Shown piece after piece: positions 9,228 to 18,590 of a stretch of 64,000 nucleotides of DNA. The stretch lies in contig NZ_JALPZO010000088.1 in the NCBI RefSeq assembly GCF_023507745.1, positions 1 through 64,000 of the forward strand, written 5' to 3'. How positions within the stretch are numbered: the stretch's first letter is position 1; every line of letters starts with the position of its first letter. The notes beneath the pieces are model-generated. The model worked only from the letters and a program-made list of their open reading frames with translations. It was not told the DNA's origin and did no database searches. A program made the position numbers and the translations under genes. The DNA is from Vreelandella olivaria. Its GTDB lineage: Bacteria; Pseudomonadota; Gammaproteobacteria; Pseudomonadales; Halomonadaceae.

Positions 9228-9812
9228 TTAGTCGGTAGAGGTTGATGGGGTGGTGCCTTCACTGGGTTCCGGTCGTTCGGCAGGAATGGGGTTGGCTACC
9301 CCTTCGCCATTAGCCTGACGGCGCATAGCGTTAATTTCTGCAGAGGGATTATCTTGAGCAGTAATGCTGATGCTCTCATCCAGTGTTAATACAAAGGCAT
9401 CACCTGGGGCGAGGGTGCAGGTGCCACCAGAACACGGTAACCCATACTGGCTATCTTCCGCATAGGCGCTGGCTTTGAATGAGCCAGAAAAAATAGTGCT
9501 TTCAGCATCATGGGTTTCGATGCATGTGGCGTCCTGAGTCGTAATGCGGATGCGTTCGTTGCTAACCTGGGCATTTGCCACAAGAACACAATATTCTGGT
9601 AACTCATGAGTGGCGCTCTCCGTCTGAATGGGGTGTAACAACATATTGTTCAGACGAGGTTGGGCTTCGATAAAATGATGTTCTTCCACGACCTCGACGC
9701 CCACGCTGGCACCACTGGGCAGGGTTAGGGTTGAGTCAGCGGCATAAAGAGGGGTTGCCAGCGCAGAGCCGATCAGGGCGGTTAACCAAAAAGGCGTTGA
9801 TTTGAATGACAT
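9228..9812 (-). CDS. Predicted exported protein, function unknown
   Basis: This 194-residue protein has a signal peptide (FWLTALIGSALATPLYA, cleavage near residue 24). The mature part carries four cysteines (in EYCVLVANA, ATCIETHD, LPCSGGTCTL), probably paired as disulphides in the periplasm, and a low-complexity tail rich in Pro, Glu, Ser and Thr. I recognise no family. It is convergent with srkA, with a weak shared hairpin (9174-9203), and divergent from folE. Confidence 0.6.
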   Translation of the reverse strand: MSFKSTPFWLTALIGSALATPLYAADSTLTLPSGASVGVEVVEEHHFIEAQPRLNNMLLHPIQTESATHELPEYCVLVANAQVSNERIRITTQDATCIETHDAESTIFSGSFKASAYAEDSQYGLPCSGGTCTLAPGDAFVLTLDESISITAQDNPSAEINAMRRQANGEGVANPIPAERPEPSEGTTPSTSTD

Positions 9813-10123
9813 AGGGTACTCTCGAAATTGACGCTGCGGTTAAAGCAGAAATTATCAGCCTATAATAGCACAGCTCAAATAGGGGCGAATGGGGGAGCGC
9901 GGCACTCTGCCACAGTGCGGTCAGGTGCGTTAAAATGTGTCGCTATACTGTTCCAGTTGTGCAGAAATTATTTGGATTATCTTTTTTTGTACATGGTTGG
10001 TATGCAGATGCATGATGCGATTTGTAATCATCTGTCTGTAAATATGAGTTTGTACGCATCTTGGTTCGCTGGCGCGAAACGAATGCTTTAAAGCGGGTAC
10101 GCACCATTTGGATGAGGCTTAAT
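9813..10123. other. Divergent intergenic region before folE
   Basis: About 310 bases without a convincing gene. Short open frames here lack ribosome-binding sites and family resemblance. The region must hold the promoters for the exported protein (left) and folE (right); no specific operator was recognised. Confidence 0.4.
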
Positions 10124-10675
10124 ATGACCGATGATATCGCCCAGCACTATCGCCAAATTATTACCGCGTTAGGAGAAAACCCTGATCGCGAAGGACTGCG
10201 TGATACGCCTCAGCGTGCCGCAACAGCCATGCAGTTTTTGAATGCAGGGTATCAACAGTCACTGGAAGAGATTATTAACGGTGCGGTGTTTGAATCTCAG
10301 ACTGATGAAATGGTGTTGGTCAAGGATATTGAACTCTACTCAATGTGTGAGCATCACTTATTACCGTTTATTGGCAAATGCCATATCGCTTATCTGCCCA
10401 GTGGTAGAGTATTAGGGCTTTCCAAGTTCGCACGAATAGTGGATATGTACGCCAGGCGTATGCAAATTCAGGAAAACCTGACCCGTGAAATTGCTGAGGC
10501 AGTACAGCAGGTGACCGAGGCAAGAGGAGTGGCGGTGGTAATTGAGGCGCGTCATTTGTGCATGATGATGCGGGGGGTGGAAAAACAAAACTCCAGCATG
10601 ACGTCATCCGTGATGCTGGGTAGCTTCCGTTCCAACCAAGCCACCCGGCAAGAGTTTTTAACATTGATTCATTGA
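10124..10675 (+). CDS. folE: GTP cyclohydrolase I
   Basis: A 183-residue type IA enzyme that converts GTP to 7,8-dihydroneopterin triphosphate, the first step of folate (and pterin) synthesis. Zinc ligands and active-site residues are visible: Cys and the two His in [10 protein letters not shown], and the second Cys in [32 protein letters not shown] is also typical. The ATG at 10124 is preferred (GAGG seven bases upstream; [12 protein letters not shown] matches the family). Its upstream extension to 10061 is not family-like. It is a single gene, with no other folate genes beside it. Confidence 0.97.
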   Translation: MTDDIAQHYRQIITALGENPDREGLRDTPQRAATAMQFLNAGYQQSLEEIINGAVFESQTDEMVLVKDIELYSMCEHHLLPFIGKCHIAYLPSGRVLGLSKFARIVDMYARRMQIQENLTREIAEAVQQVTEARGVAVVIEARHLCMMMRGVEKQNSSMTSSVMLGSFRSNQATRQEFLTLIH

Positions 10676-10795
10676 AGCGGTTTTTGAGTTGTTAGTAGCG
10701 GCTTTCATGGCAAACACATTGGTCAAATGTTCTCTTTCGTCTTAGCATGAATGGGCTAATGAGCCCGCGAGGCCATATTTGGTCAGGAGTCTGTC

Positions 10796-12253
10796 ATGGA
10801 AGCGCTGAAAGAAACACAGCTGTATTGCCCATTTGCCTATATTGATGGCAGCTGGGTTGCCGCCGACAGCGGTGAACAAATCAACGTCCTGAACCCTGCA
10901 ACGGGTGAGCCGATTGGTGATATCCCGCGATTGGGCAAGGCTGAAACAGAGCGAGCGATTGATGCTGCGGATGCCGCGTTACCGGCCTGGAGGGCGCTAA
11001 CTGCCCAGGAGCGTTCGGATCTGCTGCTCAAGTGGCATGACCTGATGCTTGAGCACCAGCATGATTTAGCATTGCTGATGACCTATGAACAGGGAAAACC
11101 GGTTAAAGAGGCTGAGGGTGAAATCGCTTATGCGGCAAGTTTTCTGCGTTGGTTTGCAGAGGAGGCCCGGCGTATTTATGGTGAGACGATTCCCGCTGCC
11201 AAAGCCAACCAGCGTATTGTGGTCACAAAGCAACCGGTAGGTGTGGTGGGGGCGATCACTCCCTGGAATTTTCCGGCCGCCATGATAACCCGTAAGGTCG
11301 GCGCTGCTTTGGCAGCAGGCTGTACTATTGTAGTGAAGCCTGCCAGCCAAACGCCGTTTTCTGCTACCGCGCTGGCCCTGCTGGCGGAGCGGGCGGGTAT
11401 TCCCCGCGGTGTTTTCAATGTTGTTCCCGGTAGCGCGTCTGAAATAGCCAAGGCGCTTACGCAATCTCCCAAAGTGCGCAAAATTACCTTTACGGGGTCA
11501 ACCGAAGTTGGTCGTAAGCTCATGTCCCAAGCGGCCGAGCATGTTCAAAAAATATCGCTGGAACTGGGCGGAAATGCGCCATTTATCGTTTTTGAAGATG
11601 CAGATTTGGATGCTGCGGTAGAAGGTGCAATGGCGGCTAAGTTCCGTAATGCGGGGCAGACCTGCGTATGCACCAACCGGTTCCTGGTGCACTCCAGTGT
11701 GATTAATGCTTTTTGTGAAAAACTGGCGGTTGCCATGAACAGCGAACTGCATGTTGGTGATGGAACTAAGCCTGATATCAATATTGGACCGCTGATTGAC
11801 GAAAATGCCGTCAAAAAAGTCAGTGAGCATGTCCAGGATGCGGTCGATAATGGGGCTGAACTGTTATTGGGTGGTCACCCGCATCCTCTTGGCGGTAACT
11901 TCTTCACGCCGACATTGATCAGCTTCGCAACTGATAAAATGAAAGTTGCCCATGAGGAGACTTTCGGCCCTTTGGCTGCGGTGTTCCCATTCGATGATGA
12001 GGAAACAGCCATCGAAATGGCCAATGACACCGAATACGGCCTGGCCTCCTATTTTTACTCACGTGATCTGGCACGTGTATGGCGGGTTGCTGAAGCGCTG
12101 GAATATGGGATGGTGGGGATTAATACAGGGTTGATTTCCAATGCCTCGGCGCCTTTTGGAGGGGTCAAGGCGTCTGGTCTTGGCCGGGAGGGCGGTCATC
12201 AGGGCTTGGAAGAGTATCTGGAAACCAAGTATCTGTGTATCGATCTGGGCTAG
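10796..12253 (+). CDS. gabD: NAD(P)-dependent succinate-semialdehyde dehydrogenase
   Basis: A 485-residue aldehyde dehydrogenase. The order of motifs fits GabD: TPWNFPAAMITRKVGAALAA, the cofactor loop FTGSTEVGRKLM, the general-base glutamate in LELGGNAPFIVF and the nucleophilic cysteine in NAGQTCVCTNRF. GabD oxidises succinate semialdehyde to succinate at the end of GABA breakdown; the paired second Cys two residues on is typical of GabD enzymes. No gabT or GABA permease is adjacent, so the substrate is assigned by family only. The start follows AGGAG (in GGTCAGGAGTCTGTC). A bidirectional terminator separates it from convergent purH. Confidence 0.9.
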   Translation: MEALKETQLYCPFAYIDGSWVAADSGEQINVLNPATGEPIGDIPRLGKAETERAIDAADAALPAWRALTAQERSDLLLKWHDLMLEHQHDLALLMTYEQGKPVKEAEGEIAYAASFLRWFAEEARRIYGETIPAAKANQRIVVTKQPVGVVGAITPWNFPAAMITRKVGAALAAGCTIVVKPASQTPFSATALALLAERAGIPRGVFNVVPGSASEIAKALTQSPKVRKITFTGSTEVGRKLMSQAAEHVQKISLELGGNAPFIVFEDADLDAAVEGAMAAKFRNAGQTCVCTNRFLVHSSVINAFCEKLAVAMNSELHVGDGTKPDINIGPLIDENAVKKVSEHVQDAVDNGAELLLGGHPHPLGGNFFTPTLISFATDKMKVAHEETFGPLAAVFPFDDEETAIEMANDTEYGLASYFYSRDLARVWRVAEALEYGMVGINTGLISNASAPFGGVKASGLGREGGHQGLEEYLETKYLCIDLG

Positions 12254-12272
12254 CTAGACTCTGCTGATGTGT

Positions 12273-12312
12273 AAACAAGCCCCGCCGGTAAAAGCTAGGC
12301 GGGGGCTTGTTT
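12273..12312. terminator. Bidirectional terminator between gabD and purH
   Basis: A strong 14-bp stem (12273-12286 with 12298-12312, AAACAAGCCCCGCC and its near complement) has A-rich and T-rich flanks so it can act for both convergent genes. Confidence 0.85.
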
Positions 12313-12323
12313 GGCTCAAGAGG

Positions 12324-13904
12324 TTAGTGGCGGAAGTGGCGCATGCCGGTAAAGACCATGGCAATGCCTGCCTCGTTGGCAGCATCAATAACTTCCTGGT
12401 CGCGCATGGAGCCGCCGGGCTGAATGACGGCAGTAATTCCTGCGGTTGCAGCGGCATCAATGCCATCACGGAAGGGGAAGAAGGCATCGGAAGCCATTAC
12501 AGAGCCGGGTACAGACAAGCCTTCGTCTGCGGCTTTGATACCGGCAATTTTGGCAGAATAGACGCGGCTCATCTGGCCTGCGCCTACGCCGATGGTTTGC
12601 CCATCCTTGGCGTAAACAATAGCATTGGATTTCACGAATTTCGCAACCCGCCAGGCAAACTCAAGGTCGCTGAGTTCTTGCTCGGACGGAGTGCGTTTGC
12701 TAACCACGGTCAGCTCTTCACGCTTGACCATGCCCTGGTCACGCTCTTGCACCAACAGCCCGCCATTGACGCGTTTAAAGTCGAAAGCAGGCTGTTCTTC
12801 GCCGGGCCAGCAGGCGCTGACATCCAATAGCCGCACATTCTGTTTTTCCGCCACAATGATGGCTGCTTCATTACTCACCCCGGGCGCAATAATGACCTCA
12901 ACAAACTGACGATCAATAATTGCCCGCGCGGTATCGGCGTCCAGCGCTACGTTAAAGGCAATAATGCCGCCAAAAGCGCTGGTGGGGTCGGTGGCAAATG
13001 CCTTATCGTAGGCTTCCAGAGCGGTGGTGCCAACGGCTACACCGCATGGGTTGGCATGTTTAACAATGACGCAGGCCGTTTCATCGAACGCTTTTACGCA
13101 TTCAAAAGCAGCATCGGTATCAGCCACATTGTTAAATGAGAGCGGTTTACCTTGTAACGTTGTCGCCGTGGCGACGCTTGGCTCACTCGCAAGTGGGTCC
13201 ACATAGAATGCTGCTTGTTGGTGTGGGTTCTCCCCGTAGCGCATATCCTGCTTTTTATGTAGTTGCAGGTTGAAGGTGCGTGCAAAGGTGGTGTCGTTGC
13301 TATTTACCTTGCGGCCCAGATATTCGGCGATAGCGCCATCGTATCCTGCGGTGTGCTCAAAAGCCTTCACGGCAAGGTCGAAGCGTGTCGCGCGGCTTAC
13401 CTGGCCTTCATTGGCAGACAGCTCATCCAACACCCGGTCATAGTCGTCTGCATTGACCACGATGGTGGTATAGGCATGGTTCTTGGCGCAGGCACGCACC
13501 ATGGTTGGCCCGCCGATATCGATGTTCTCAATTGCATCTTCCAGTGTGCAGTCCGGCTTGGCTACCGTTGCCGCAAAGGGATAAAGATTGACCACGACCA
13601 TATCAATCGGTGAAATATCATTCTCGGCCATCACAGCATCGTCTTGGCCACGGCGGGCTAGAATGCCGCCGTGAATCTTTGGATGAAGGGTTTTTACCCG
13701 TCCATCCATGATTTCGGGAAAGCCGGTGTGTTCAGAAACCTCTTTGACCGGAATATGGTTTTCTTGCAGCAACCGGAAGGTGCCGCCTGTGGAAAGCAGC
13801 TCCACGCCATGCTGACTTAGGCCATGGGCAAATTCAACAATACCGGTTTTATCAGATACGCTAAGAAGTGCGCGGCGGACGGGAGTTGCAGTGCTATCAG
13901 CCAT
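12324..13904 (-). CDS. purH: Bifunctional AICAR transformylase / IMP cyclohydrolase
   Basis: The 526-residue enzyme performs the last two steps of de novo IMP synthesis. The N-terminal MGS-like cyclohydrolase part ([18 protein letters not shown], then [16 protein letters not shown]) occupies about the first 200 residues; the transformylase part has the KHANPCG motif and ends with FTGMRHFRH. Length is normal. It is the last gene of a leftward run with fis and dusB, and its downstream neighbour is convergent gabD, so purD, the usual companion, is not beside it here. A terminator-like hairpin lies between fis and purH. Confidence 0.98.
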   Translation of the reverse strand: MADSTATPVRRALLSVSDKTGIVEFAHGLSQHGVELLSTGGTFRLLQENHIPVKEVSEHTGFPEIMDGRVKTLHPKIHGGILARRGQDDAVMAENDISPIDMVVVNLYPFAATVAKPDCTLEDAIENIDIGGPTMVRACAKNHAYTTIVVNADDYDRVLDELSANEGQVSRATRFDLAVKAFEHTAGYDGAIAEYLGRKVNSNDTTFARTFNLQLHKKQDMRYGENPHQQAAFYVDPLASEPSVATATTLQGKPLSFNNVADTDAAFECVKAFDETACVIVKHANPCGVAVGTTALEAYDKAFATDPTSAFGGIIAFNVALDADTARAIIDRQFVEVIIAPGVSNEAAIIVAEKQNVRLLDVSACWPGEEQPAFDFKRVNGGLLVQERDQGMVKREELTVVSKRTPSEQELSDLEFAWRVAKFVKSNAIVYAKDGQTIGVGAGQMSRVYSAKIAGIKAADEGLSVPGSVMASDAFFPFRDGIDAAATAGITAVIQPGGSMRDQEVIDAANEAGIAMVFTGMRHFRH

Positions 13905-13934
13905 GAGAGTGCTCGTGTGCAGGGTCGAGAATTA

Positions 13935-13963
13935 AAAACAGTAACGCCCCATGTTAGGGGGCG
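13935..13963 (-). terminator. Hairpin at the fis stop codon, before purH
   Basis: ACGCCCC and GGGGCGT (13944-13950 with 13957-13963) form a stem that overlaps the fis stop. On the minus strand a TGTTTTTAAT tract follows a few bases later. It may end most dusB-fis transcripts ahead of purH. Confidence 0.55.
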
Positions 13964-14277
13964 TCACCTTCAATGAGTCCGTACTGTTTCAGCTTCTTGC
14001 GCAGCGTGCCCCGGTTCAGGCCCAGTACATCGGCGGCGCGGGTTTGATTGCCAGCGGTGTGTTCCAGCACGCAGGCAAGCAGGGGCGCCTCCACTTCGGC
14101 CATCACCATGGCATACAGGTCAGATGCCTGGCTGCCATCGAGATGCTCGAAGTAACGGCGCATAGCGGTTTCAACCGCTTCTCTAAGGGGTTGAGGTGGT
14201 GCGCTGGTAACAGGGCCAGCCAGCGTTTCATTGAGGTGGGGAGAAAGTTCACTGGAAAGCAGATCGCGTTCGGTCAT
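13954..14277 (-). CDS. fis: DNA-binding protein Fis
   Basis: A 107-residue nucleoid protein that bends DNA and activates stable-RNA promoters in fast growth. The C-terminal helix-turn-helix [20 protein letters not shown] is highly conserved; the N-terminal ~35 residues are variable, as is usual outside the enterics. The gene order dusB-fis is the classic one. The fis start (14277) overlaps the dusB stop by four bases (ATGA), so translation is coupled. Confidence 0.97.
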   Translation of the reverse strand: MTERDLLSSELSPHLNETLAGPVTSAPPQPLREAVETAMRRYFEHLDGSQASDLYAMVMAEVEAPLLACVLEHTAGNQTRAADVLGLNRGTLRKKLKQYGLIEGDAP

Positions 14278-15314
14278 GCAGCATGGCTCCCTTTGGCTAG
14301 CAGACGCTCTGCAGCATCGAGCGTCATGGCATTGTTAATCCAATCAAACTGCAATTCGGGGGTACTAAGCGTATTAAATTGCTGTTTCAGTGTGCGGCAC
14401 TGGCTGGTGGTAAAACGCTGATCATCGCTTAGATACCAACCGACGTGCTTACGCGCAATACGAACGCCCATGGTGACGCCATAAAAATCATGCAGCTCCT
14501 GTACATGCTCCGTCAGCACCAGCCGCCGTTCATCCAGGTTTGGAGCGGCAAGGGGAACGCCGTGCCTTAAATAGTGGGTAATTTCCTGGAATATCCACGG
14601 ATTTCCCTGGGCTCCACGGCCCACCATGACGGCATCGGCCCCGGTGTAGTGCAGCACAAAATCCGCTTTTTCAGCGCTGGTAATATCACCATTGGCGATC
14701 ACCGGGATAGACAGGTTTGATTTAATTTCAGCAATTGTGTCGTACTCCGCCCAACCAGTATAGCGCTGCTCCCGGTGACGTCCATGCACGGCTAATGCCT
14801 GAATGCCTGCCGACTCAGCCAATTTGGCAATGCGTAAGCCGTTATTGGACTCAGCGCACCAGCCCGTGCGGATTTTTAGTGTTACGGGTATATCGACAGC
14901 CTTGACCACGGCTTCCAGTATGTCGGCGACCAGTCCTTCATCACGCATTAAAGCGGAGCCAGCCGCCTTATTGCATACTTTTTTGGCGGGGCAGCCCATA
15001 TTGATATCGATCACCTGTGCCCCCAACTCGGCATTTAACCGTGCAGCGTTCGCCAGCATGTCGGCATCTCCGCCAGCAATCTGTACCACGCGTGGAGAAG
15101 GCTCGCCCTGATGGTTCATGCGCAACTGGGACTTGCGGGTATGCCACAGTGATGGATCAGAGGTGACCATTTCACCCACTACCCAGCCAGCACCAAGCCT
15201 ACGGCATAGCTGGCGGAAGGGGCGGTCTGTGACGCCTGCCATGGGAGCCAGGATCACCTGGTTAGGTAATTGATAAGGCCCAATTTTAAGGGGCTGGTTC
15301 ATCAGTCTGGTCAT
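14274..15314 (-). CDS. dusB: tRNA-dihydrouridine synthase B
   Basis: An FMN-dependent enzyme of about 346 residues that reduces specific uridines in the D-loop of tRNA. The TIM-barrel markers [18 protein letters not shown], the catalytic-cysteine block [18 protein letters not shown] and ANGDITS are present. The start is uncertain: ATG codons at 15314 and 15302, and a longer frame from 15341, all lack a strong ribosome-binding site; [12 protein letters not shown] is where the family similarity begins. It is followed by fis with a four-base overlap, as in most gammaproteobacteria. Confidence 0.95.
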   Translation of the reverse strand: MTRLMNQPLKIGPYQLPNQVILAPMAGVTDRPFRQLCRRLGAGWVVGEMVTSDPSLWHTRKSQLRMNHQGEPSPRVVQIAGGDADMLANAARLNAELGAQVIDINMGCPAKKVCNKAAGSALMRDEGLVADILEAVVKAVDIPVTLKIRTGWCAESNNGLRIAKLAESAGIQALAVHGRHREQRYTGWAEYDTIAEIKSNLSIPVIANGDITSAEKADFVLHYTGADAVMVGRGAQGNPWIFQEITHYLRHGVPLAAPNLDERRLVLTEHVQELHDFYGVTMGVRIARKHVGWYLSDDQRFTTSQCRTLKQQFNTLSTPELQFDWINNAMTLDAAERLLAKGSHAA

Positions 15315-15412
15315 GGCGCTGCGCTGTGGATATACATGCAATCAACGAGTAGGTATTTCAAGGGGGCGTATGATACGCCTACTCGGCGGTTGGGTGAAGG
15401 CTGTATGTCAGA

Positions 15413-16324
15413 TTAAGACGGGCGCTTGCCCGATAATCGTACCCATCCTTCGCGGATGGCTGGCTCATCCATGGTGATGCCTTGAGCCTGGTAGGCCTCC
15501 TGCACATCATTGGCCTGGTTTGCCAAAATGCCTGATAGGGCAATACTCCCGCCCGGCGCTACATGGCTTGCGATCACTGGCGCTAGTTCAACAAGCGGGC
15601 CTGCGAGTATATTAGCGGTAACAATGGGGTAGGGGCCACCTACGAGTTGTTCCGGGTAGTAGAGAGACAGTTGTTGATCCGCAATATGGTTACGTTTGGC
15701 GTTATCGCGGCTTGCGAGAAGGGCCTGCGGATCAATGTCGGTTGCATCTGCGTGGCGAGCGCCCAGTTTCAGTGCTGCAATCGCCAGTATGCCGGAGCCG
15801 CAACCCACATCAAGCACCGTTTTGTCTTGCAGCTGGTTGGTGGTGGCCAGACTGTCCAACCACTCCAGGCACAGGGCAGTGGTGGGGTGAGTGCCGGTAC
15901 CAAATGCCAGTCCAGGATCAAGAATCAGGTTAACAGCATCGGCTTCGGGCGGTTTATGCCAACTGGGCACGATCCATAATCTCTCCCCCATGCGTAGCGG
16001 AGTGAAGTCGTCCATCCACTCTCTTTCCCAATCCCGGTCTGCAAGCAGTTCATATTCAATGGCTGGGCAGGATTCACCAGGCATCTGTTCCGCCCAGGCC
16101 GCTTCAATACGGCCAAGCATCTCGTCTATGTTTTCCAGATCGTCGTATAAACCGGTTAGTACCGTATTCTGCCAGAGTGGTGTGGTGCCCCGTTCAGGCT
16201 CGAAAACAGGGTTGTCGTGGGCATCTTGCAAGCCGATTGCGGTAGCGCCTTCCTCAAGTAGCAACTCTTCGAGGAGATTGGCTTGTTCGGGGGTAACGTG
16301 AGCTTTAAGTTGAAGCCAGGGCAT
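15413..16324 (-). CDS. prmA: Ribosomal protein L11 methyltransferase
   Basis: A 303-residue methyltransferase that trimethylates lysines and the N-terminus of ribosomal protein L11 using S-adenosylmethionine. The SAM motif VLDVGCGSGILAIAALKLGA, the family hallmark GLAFGTGTHPTT and the NILA segment (TANILAGPL) are present. The ATG at 16324 is chosen because GGAG lies seven bases upstream and MPWLQLKAHV is the normal start. It lies between accC and dusB; a hairpin upstream probably ends accBC transcription. Confidence 0.97.
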   Translation of the reverse strand: MPWLQLKAHVTPEQANLLEELLLEEGATAIGLQDAHDNPVFEPERGTTPLWQNTVLTGLYDDLENIDEMLGRIEAAWAEQMPGESCPAIEYELLADRDWEREWMDDFTPLRMGERLWIVPSWHKPPEADAVNLILDPGLAFGTGTHPTTALCLEWLDSLATTNQLQDKTVLDVGCGSGILAIAALKLGARHADATDIDPQALLASRDNAKRNHIADQQLSLYYPEQLVGGPYPIVTANILAGPLVELAPVIASHVAPGGSIALSGILANQANDVQEAYQAQGITMDEPAIREGWVRLSGKRPS

Positions 16325-16371
16325 TCGTGCTCTCCACAGCGTGCGTATGACGGTCCATATATTTAGATGCA

Positions 16372-16410
16372 AATATATAAACAGTAACGGGGTGGCATAG
16401 CCACCCCGTT
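16372..16410 (-). terminator. Terminator of accBC
   Basis: A perfect 11-bp stem (16386-16396 with 16400-16410, AACGGGGTGGC/GCCACCCCGTT), loop of three, then a T/A-rich stretch on the minus strand. It lies 26 bases after the accC stop. Confidence 0.7.
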
Positions 16411-16435
16411 TGATATTGCCTGCATTACTCGGTTG

Positions 16436-17776
16436 TTAGCTGCCGAGCTTCTTCTCAAGGTAGTGAATATTGACTCCACCCTGACGGAAGTAGCTGTCGC
16501 GAACCAAGTCTTTTTGCAGGTCGATATTGGTTTTAATGCCTTCCACCAAAATCTCGTCCAACGCATTGCGCATCCGGGTAAGTGCGATATCGCGATTAGC
16601 GCCCCAGGTGATCAGTTTGCCAATCAACGAATCATAGTGGGGAGGAACGGTATAGCCCGTATATAGGTGCGAATCCATACGCACTCCAAGCCCTCCTGGG
16701 GCATGGAATAGGGTAACTTTGCCGGGCGATGGCATAAACGTGCGCGCGTCTTCAGCGTTAATACGACACTCAAAGGCGTGGCCGGTGAGTTTGACGTCTT
16801 CCTGCCGAATGGAAAGCGGCAGGCCTGAGGCTATGCGCAGTTGCTCCTTCACAATATCGATACCGGTAACCATTTCGGTAACCGGGTGCTCTACCTGAAC
16901 GCGGGTGTTCATCTCAATAAAGAAGAATTGACCATCTTCGTACAGAAATTCAAAGGTGCCTGCACCGCGATAGTTGATCTCAATACACGCTTGGCGACAT
17001 GCTTCCAGTACTTTGGCACGTGCTTCGGGGTCGATATCCGGCGCTGGCGCTTCTTCAAGTACTTTTTGGTGTCGGCGCTGTAGGGAGCAGTCACGATCGT
17101 ATAGGTGGATAGCGTTGCCCCGGCCATCGGCGAGCACCTGGATTTCAACGTGGCGTGGTTTTTCAAGGAATTTTTCCATGTAAACCGTGCCATCACCAAA
17201 GGCCGAGTGCGCTTCGGTGCGGGTAACGTTAATTGCAGACAGTAAATGGCCTTCGGTATGCACGACACGCATGCCGCGACCACCGCCGCCAGCGGCAGCT
17301 TTAATAATGACGGGATAGCCTATGCGGCGTGCTGTTGCGAGGTTTGCTGCTTCATCGTCGCCAAGCGGACCGTCGGAGCCGGGAACAGTAGGCACTCCAG
17401 CTTCTTTCATGGCTTCGATAGCGCTGACTTTGTCGCCCATCAGGCGAATCGTTTCAGCACGAGGGCCGATAAACGTAAAGCCCGAGCGCTCAACCTGTTC
17501 TGCAAAATTAGCGTTTTCAGACAGAAAGCCATAGCCGGGATGAATGGCGCTTGAGTCAGTGACTTCGGCGGCACTGATCAGGGCAGGAATGTTCAAATAA
17601 GACTGTGCTGATGCTGCGGGGCCAATACATACCGCTTCATCTGCCAGTCGAACGTGCATCAATTCACGGTCAGCTTTGGAGTGTACCGCTACCGTTTTAA
17701 TCCCTAGCTCTTTACAGGCCCGTAGAATACGTAGGGCAATCTCGCCGCGGTTCGCGATAAGTACCTTGTCCAGCAT
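16436..17776 (-). CDS. accC: Acetyl-CoA carboxylase, biotin carboxylase subunit
   Basis: A 446-residue ATP-grasp enzyme that carboxylates the biotin on AccB, first half-reaction of malonyl-CoA synthesis for fatty acids. The start [17 protein letters not shown], the glycine-rich ATP loop [14 protein letters not shown], and [14 protein letters not shown] (metal/bicarbonate site) are all present. The ATG at 17776 is used; four extra residues from a GTG at 17788 are not conserved. It is the second gene of the accB-accC operon (30 bases after accB). Confidence 0.98.
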   Translation of the reverse strand: MLDKVLIANRGEIALRILRACKELGIKTVAVHSKADRELMHVRLADEAVCIGPAASAQSYLNIPALISAAEVTDSSAIHPGYGFLSENANFAEQVERSGFTFIGPRAETIRLMGDKVSAIEAMKEAGVPTVPGSDGPLGDDEAANLATARRIGYPVIIKAAAGGGGRGMRVVHTEGHLLSAINVTRTEAHSAFGDGTVYMEKFLEKPRHVEIQVLADGRGNAIHLYDRDCSLQRRHQKVLEEAPAPDIDPEARAKVLEACRQACIEINYRGAGTFEFLYEDGQFFFIEMNTRVQVEHPVTEMVTGIDIVKEQLRIASGLPLSIRQEDVKLTGHAFECRINAEDARTFMPSPGKVTLFHAPGGLGVRMDSHLYTGYTVPPHYDSLIGKLITWGANRDIALTRMRNALDEILVEGIKTNIDLQKDLVRDSYFRQGGVNIHYLEKKLGS

Positions 17777-17806
17777 GGGAGAGTCCACCCGTGTTGATAT
17801 GAAAGA

Positions 17807-18265
17807 TTAAGCGATGACGATCATTGGCTGATCGAATTCCACCGGCTCGCCATCTTCCACCAGGATGGCCTCAACCACACCATCGCGGTCGGCTTCGATT
17901 TGGTTCATCATTTTCATTGCCTCGACGATACATACGGTATCGCCTTGCTTAACGCTATCACCCACCTCCACAAAGGCTTTGGCACCAGGCGCAGGGCTAC
18001 GGTAAAACGTTCCAACCATCGGGGAGTTAACCGCTTCACCACGATAGCTGGTGCTTTGAGATTCAGTATCCCCAGGAGTGGTCGTGGGTACAGGGGCTTG
18101 CTGGATGGGCTGCTGGCTGTACTGGGGCATTGGCTGGGGCTGCCAGGTGACACCGTTTGGATGGCGACTGATGCGAACTGACTCTTCACCTTCCTGGATT
18201 TCAATCTCGCTGATGTTGGACTCTTCGAGTAGTTCAATCAGTTTTTTAACTTTACGAATATCCAT
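17807..18265 (-). CDS. accB: Biotin carboxyl carrier protein of acetyl-CoA carboxylase
   Basis: The 152-residue carrier has an N-terminal coiled segment ([20 protein letters not shown]), a proline/glutamine-rich flexible linker (about residues 40-70) and a C-terminal biotinyl domain in which the target lysine sits in [13 protein letters not shown]. The thumb loop typical of bacterial AccB is present. It shuttles carboxyl groups from AccC to AccAD. It is first in accBC; aroQ, frequent upstream in relatives, is absent here. Confidence 0.98.
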   Translation of the reverse strand: MDIRKVKKLIELLEESNISEIEIQEGEESVRISRHPNGVTWQPQPMPQYSQQPIQQAPVPTTTPGDTESQSTSYRGEAVNSPMVGTFYRSPAPGAKAFVEVGDSVKQGDTVCIVEAMKMMNQIEADRDGVVEAILVEDGEPVEFDQPMIVIA

Positions 18266-18590
18266 ATGTATCGCCCCAAAGTGTGTGAAAGGTTAACGCG
18301 GTACGGGCAAGTATAAAGGAAGCCATGCCCATGCTGCGGCGCTTAAAATGCGCAGTAAACCCTATGTAAAAATGAAGAGAACGCTGCACGTTAATGAACG
18401 TTACCCTATGCTCAGCTCTAAAAGATGAGTGTTTTAGCTAATATGGGAGCGGAGTTTGCCGAAAAAGTACGAGCATGTCCAGCGCAGGACAAGATATGCT
18501 CATTCAATGGCAATTAAACAACTGTTTGACGATGATCGCGACACAACCGTTAAAAACGCCCATGATATGGTTGAACAGGTATCTTTACGA
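18266..18590. other. Intergenic stretch between accB and dsbD
   Basis: About 325 bases with no convincing gene. The small open frames running through it enter dsbD in antisense and lack family resemblance. It presumably carries the accB promoter and leader; accB is autoregulated in E. coli, but I cannot identify an operator here. Confidence 0.4.
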
